DNA of 30,776 bases from a virus, in the IMG/VR virus record IMGVR_UViG_3300021519_000743, positions 1 through 30,776 of that record; one strand, written 5' to 3'. The position numbers and the translations under genes are program-made. The notes under the pieces are model-generated. The model saw only the letters and a program-made list of their open reading frames with translations. It had not been told where the DNA came from and did not search any database. Position 1 is the first letter of the stretch. Each line of letters starts with the position of its first letter. Shown in pieces: positions 29,545 through 30,776 of this stretch.

Positions 29545-29568
29545 CCGATCCATAGCTTGCTATGCACA
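29545..29568 (+). repeat. Right copy of the 24-bp inverted repeat
   Basis: Matches the reverse complement of 25829-25852 at 22 of 24 positions, with the identical 16-bp core CATAGCTTGCTATGCA at 29551-29566. It lies 5 bases after the T-run of the terminator. Together the two copies flank a 3.7-kb block and point in opposite directions. Confidence 0.75.
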
Positions 29569-29754
29569 CCAATCCGCTTCGAGAGGCAAAGGGACTATGG
29601 AAATAATTCGGAGTTTTTTTCCATTGACATCACCCCCTCCATTTTTTGTGGATGATCTGTGGATGATCCCCCCAAGCACACGGACAACTTGACCCACCGG
29701 GCTAATAGCCCTAATGTGTGGATGCTTACCAACCATGAACCGAACGAGGAACCT
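29569..29754 (+). promoter_or_regulatory. Intergenic leader of the last gene cluster
   Basis: No gene seen. It holds a TTGACA hexamer (29624-29629), a possible -10 AATAAT upstream at 29602-29607, an 11-bp tandem repeat TGTGGATGATC (29646-29667) and an ATGGAAA/TTTCCAT stem (29597-29623 area). A promoter is likely somewhere here because the terminator before it stops transcription, but no -35/-10 pair with normal spacing is evident. Confidence 0.4.
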
Positions 29755-29931
29755 ATGTCTTACCTAGAGCAGTACCTGGAAAACCAAAGCAAACTAAGCT
29801 CACTCAGATGGCACCTGCACTACATCCGTGCGGTACTTGAAGAGGAGAAAGCAGACCCCTCTCCACAAGTAACAATCGACCTGATCCAAGAGCGCATTGA
29901 AGAAGCCTTCAAACAGTGGGACGGAAAATGA
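29755..29931 (+). CDS. 58-residue helical phage protein
   Basis: The ATG at 29755 has GAGGA five bases upstream, so I reject a longer frame starting at 29659. The sequence begins MSYLEQYLENQSKLSSLRW and is rich in Glu, Leu and Gln, likely two helices. Its TGA overlaps the next ATG (ATGA). Unknown function; early or accessory phage gene by context. Confidence 0.7.
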   Translation: MSYLEQYLENQSKLSSLRWHLHYIRAVLEEEKADPSPQVTIDLIQERIEEAFKQWDGK

Positions 29932-30239
29932 AACTCACATACAAAACCACATGGTCGTTTGACGGCGAGAACGACCACGATCTCATCATCACCTACATCT
30001 ACACACCACCCTCACCGGCACGCGGCCCGTCGTATTCCTGCGCGGGTGAACCGGGTGAGTACACCGAGGTAGAGGTGATCTCAATGTTGATCGACGGTGT
30101 CCCCGCAACGCACGATCAACTGTCTGAGGTTGATGAGAACACGCGGCTGTATGAAGCAATGGAAATCCACGCCGCCGATGTCATCGCAGACGAACGCGCT
30201 GCCGCTGCCGAGTACCGCAACGAACTGAGGAGAGAATAA
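29928..30239 (+). CDS. Small phage protein, beta-rich N-terminus
   Basis: 103 residues from the ATG at 29928. The N-terminal half (MKLTYKTTWSFDGENDHDL then IITYIYTPPSPARG) alternates strands and holds an acidic patch (EPGEYTEVEVISMLIDG). The C-terminal half is a charged helix ending ERAAAAEYRNELRRE. Related short proteins occur in phage early regions; no function is known to me. Confidence 0.65.
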   Translation: MKLTYKTTWSFDGENDHDLIITYIYTPPSPARGPSYSCAGEPGEYTEVEVISMLIDGVPATHDQLSEVDENTRLYEAMEIHAADVIADERAAAAEYRNELRRE

Positions 30240-30240
30240 C

Positions 30241-30776
30241 ATGCTCGCATATCACAATGATCCAGCGATTAAATCCAAGCTGCTGGCTGATCTACAGGCC
30301 CACGCCGACGCCGACCGGCTCGTGAAGGGCCAGTACTGGGAAAACGGCAAGGGCTGCGCGGTCGGCTGCACACTGCACAGCGTTGGCGCTGGCGGCACCG
30401 CCAGCAATCACTCGGAATACGAAACGCGCCTCGGCATCCCGCAAATGCTGGCGCAACTAGAGGATGCGATTTTCGAAGGGCTGCACAACGCCGACGCGAT
30501 GCGCTGGCCGATGCGGTTCAGCGCGGCAATTACACCCGGCGCTGATTTGTCGCGTGTGGGCTGGAAATGGCTGCACTGGCTGCTGACCGACGGCTTGCCG
30601 TGTGTACCCGATGCGGCTGTAAACGCAGCAATCAAACAATCCGCCGACGTACTGCTGCCGCTGACACGCGGCGAGCCTGTTGATCGTGCGACGGCTGATG
30701 CGGCGGCTCGTGCGGCTAATGAGGCGGCTAATGCGGCTTATGCGGCTTATGCGGCGGCTAATGCGGCGGCTAATGC
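30241..30776 (+). CDS. Conserved-type phage protein, 3' end cut by window edge
   Basis: At least 178 residues. The ATG at 30241 has AGGAG eight bases upstream. It starts MLAYHNDPAIKSKLLADLQA and has GKGCAVGCTLHS, LGIPQMLAQLEDAIFEGL and WPMRFSAAI, a pattern I have seen in phage proteins of unknown function. The last 30 visible residues are Ala-rich with AAN/AAY repeats and continue past the edge. The repeated tail suggests variable length among relatives. Confidence 0.7.
   Translation, partial: MLAYHNDPAIKSKLLADLQAHADADRLVKGQYWENGKGCAVGCTLHSVGAGGTASNHSEYETRLGIPQMLAQLEDAIFEGLHNADAMRWPMRFSAAITPGADLSRVGWKWLHWLLTDGLPCVPDAAVNAAIKQSADVLLPLTRGEPVDRATADAAARAANEAANAAYAAYAAANAAAN
30686..30776 (+). repeat. 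GCGGCTAAT/GCGGCTTAT in-frame repeat
   Basis: Tandem 9-bp-based units (GCGGCTAAT, GCGGCTTAT, and GCGGCGGCTAAT variants) encode Ala-Ala-Asn/Tyr runs at the 3' end of the last gene. It continues beyond the window. Slippage-prone by nature. Confidence 0.75.

Noticed and set aside
29624-29629. TTGACA as a sigma-70 -35 box
   Set aside because: No acceptable -10 hexamer lies 16-18 bases downstream, so I did not list it as a promoter on its own.

Overview
The window looks like about 31 kb of a tailed, probably podovirus-like, double-stranded DNA phage or prophage of a Gram-negative bacterium. The evidence is an ordered head module on the minus strand (read right to left): small terminase, large terminase, portal, scaffold-like protein, Mu gpT-like major capsid protein, P22 gp4-like head-completion protein and a repeat-rich tail-fibre-like protein. 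I see no integrase, replication, lysis or tRNA genes, so the host and lifestyle stay open. Nonulosonic-acid enzymes and the accessory genes at the right end point to Proteobacteria, by inference only.

Layout. (1) 1-15,279, minus: virion assembly genes, tightly packed, with two clear intrinsic terminators (about 4,700 and 5,520) and one 277-nt gene-free leader packed with hairpins (7,149-7,425). (2) 15,371-25,626, minus: one unbroken, overlapping gene run encoding a nonulosonic acid pathway that matches legionaminic acid synthesis. It has a 4,6-dehydratase, a PLP aminotransferase, an N-acetyltransferase, a hydrolysing 2-epimerase, a NeuB-type synthase and a CMP transferase. It also has a three-part amidotransferase set (PP-loop enzyme plus HisH-like and HisF-like proteins), which in known systems converts N-acetyl to acetamidino groups. 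Small proteins sit between them: two ribbon-helix-helix proteins, a zinc ribbon, a secreted cysteine-containing protein and several short unknowns. (3) 25,627-26,076: a gene-free, repeat- and palindrome-rich stretch. (4) 26,077-29,492: a GC-rich, outward-transcribed accessory block (a DUF932 gene leftward, four or five genes rightward) around an AT-rich centre. It is closed on both sides by strong terminators and by a near-identical 24-bp inverted repeat. (5) 29,755-30,776, plus: three small phage genes, the last cut by the window edge.

How it may work together. The sugar operon could make a CMP-activated, amidinated legionaminic-acid-like sugar during infection. No conventional glycosyltransferase is visible in that operon. 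A Rossmann-like protein resembling the DUF115/Maf class (the family that puts Pse/Leg on flagellin) lies inside the virion module, between two related beta-rich structural proteins. The most interesting hypothesis is a self-contained phage system that decorates its own particle, or the host surface, with a nine-carbon acidic sugar. This is inference and needs structural and chemical tests.
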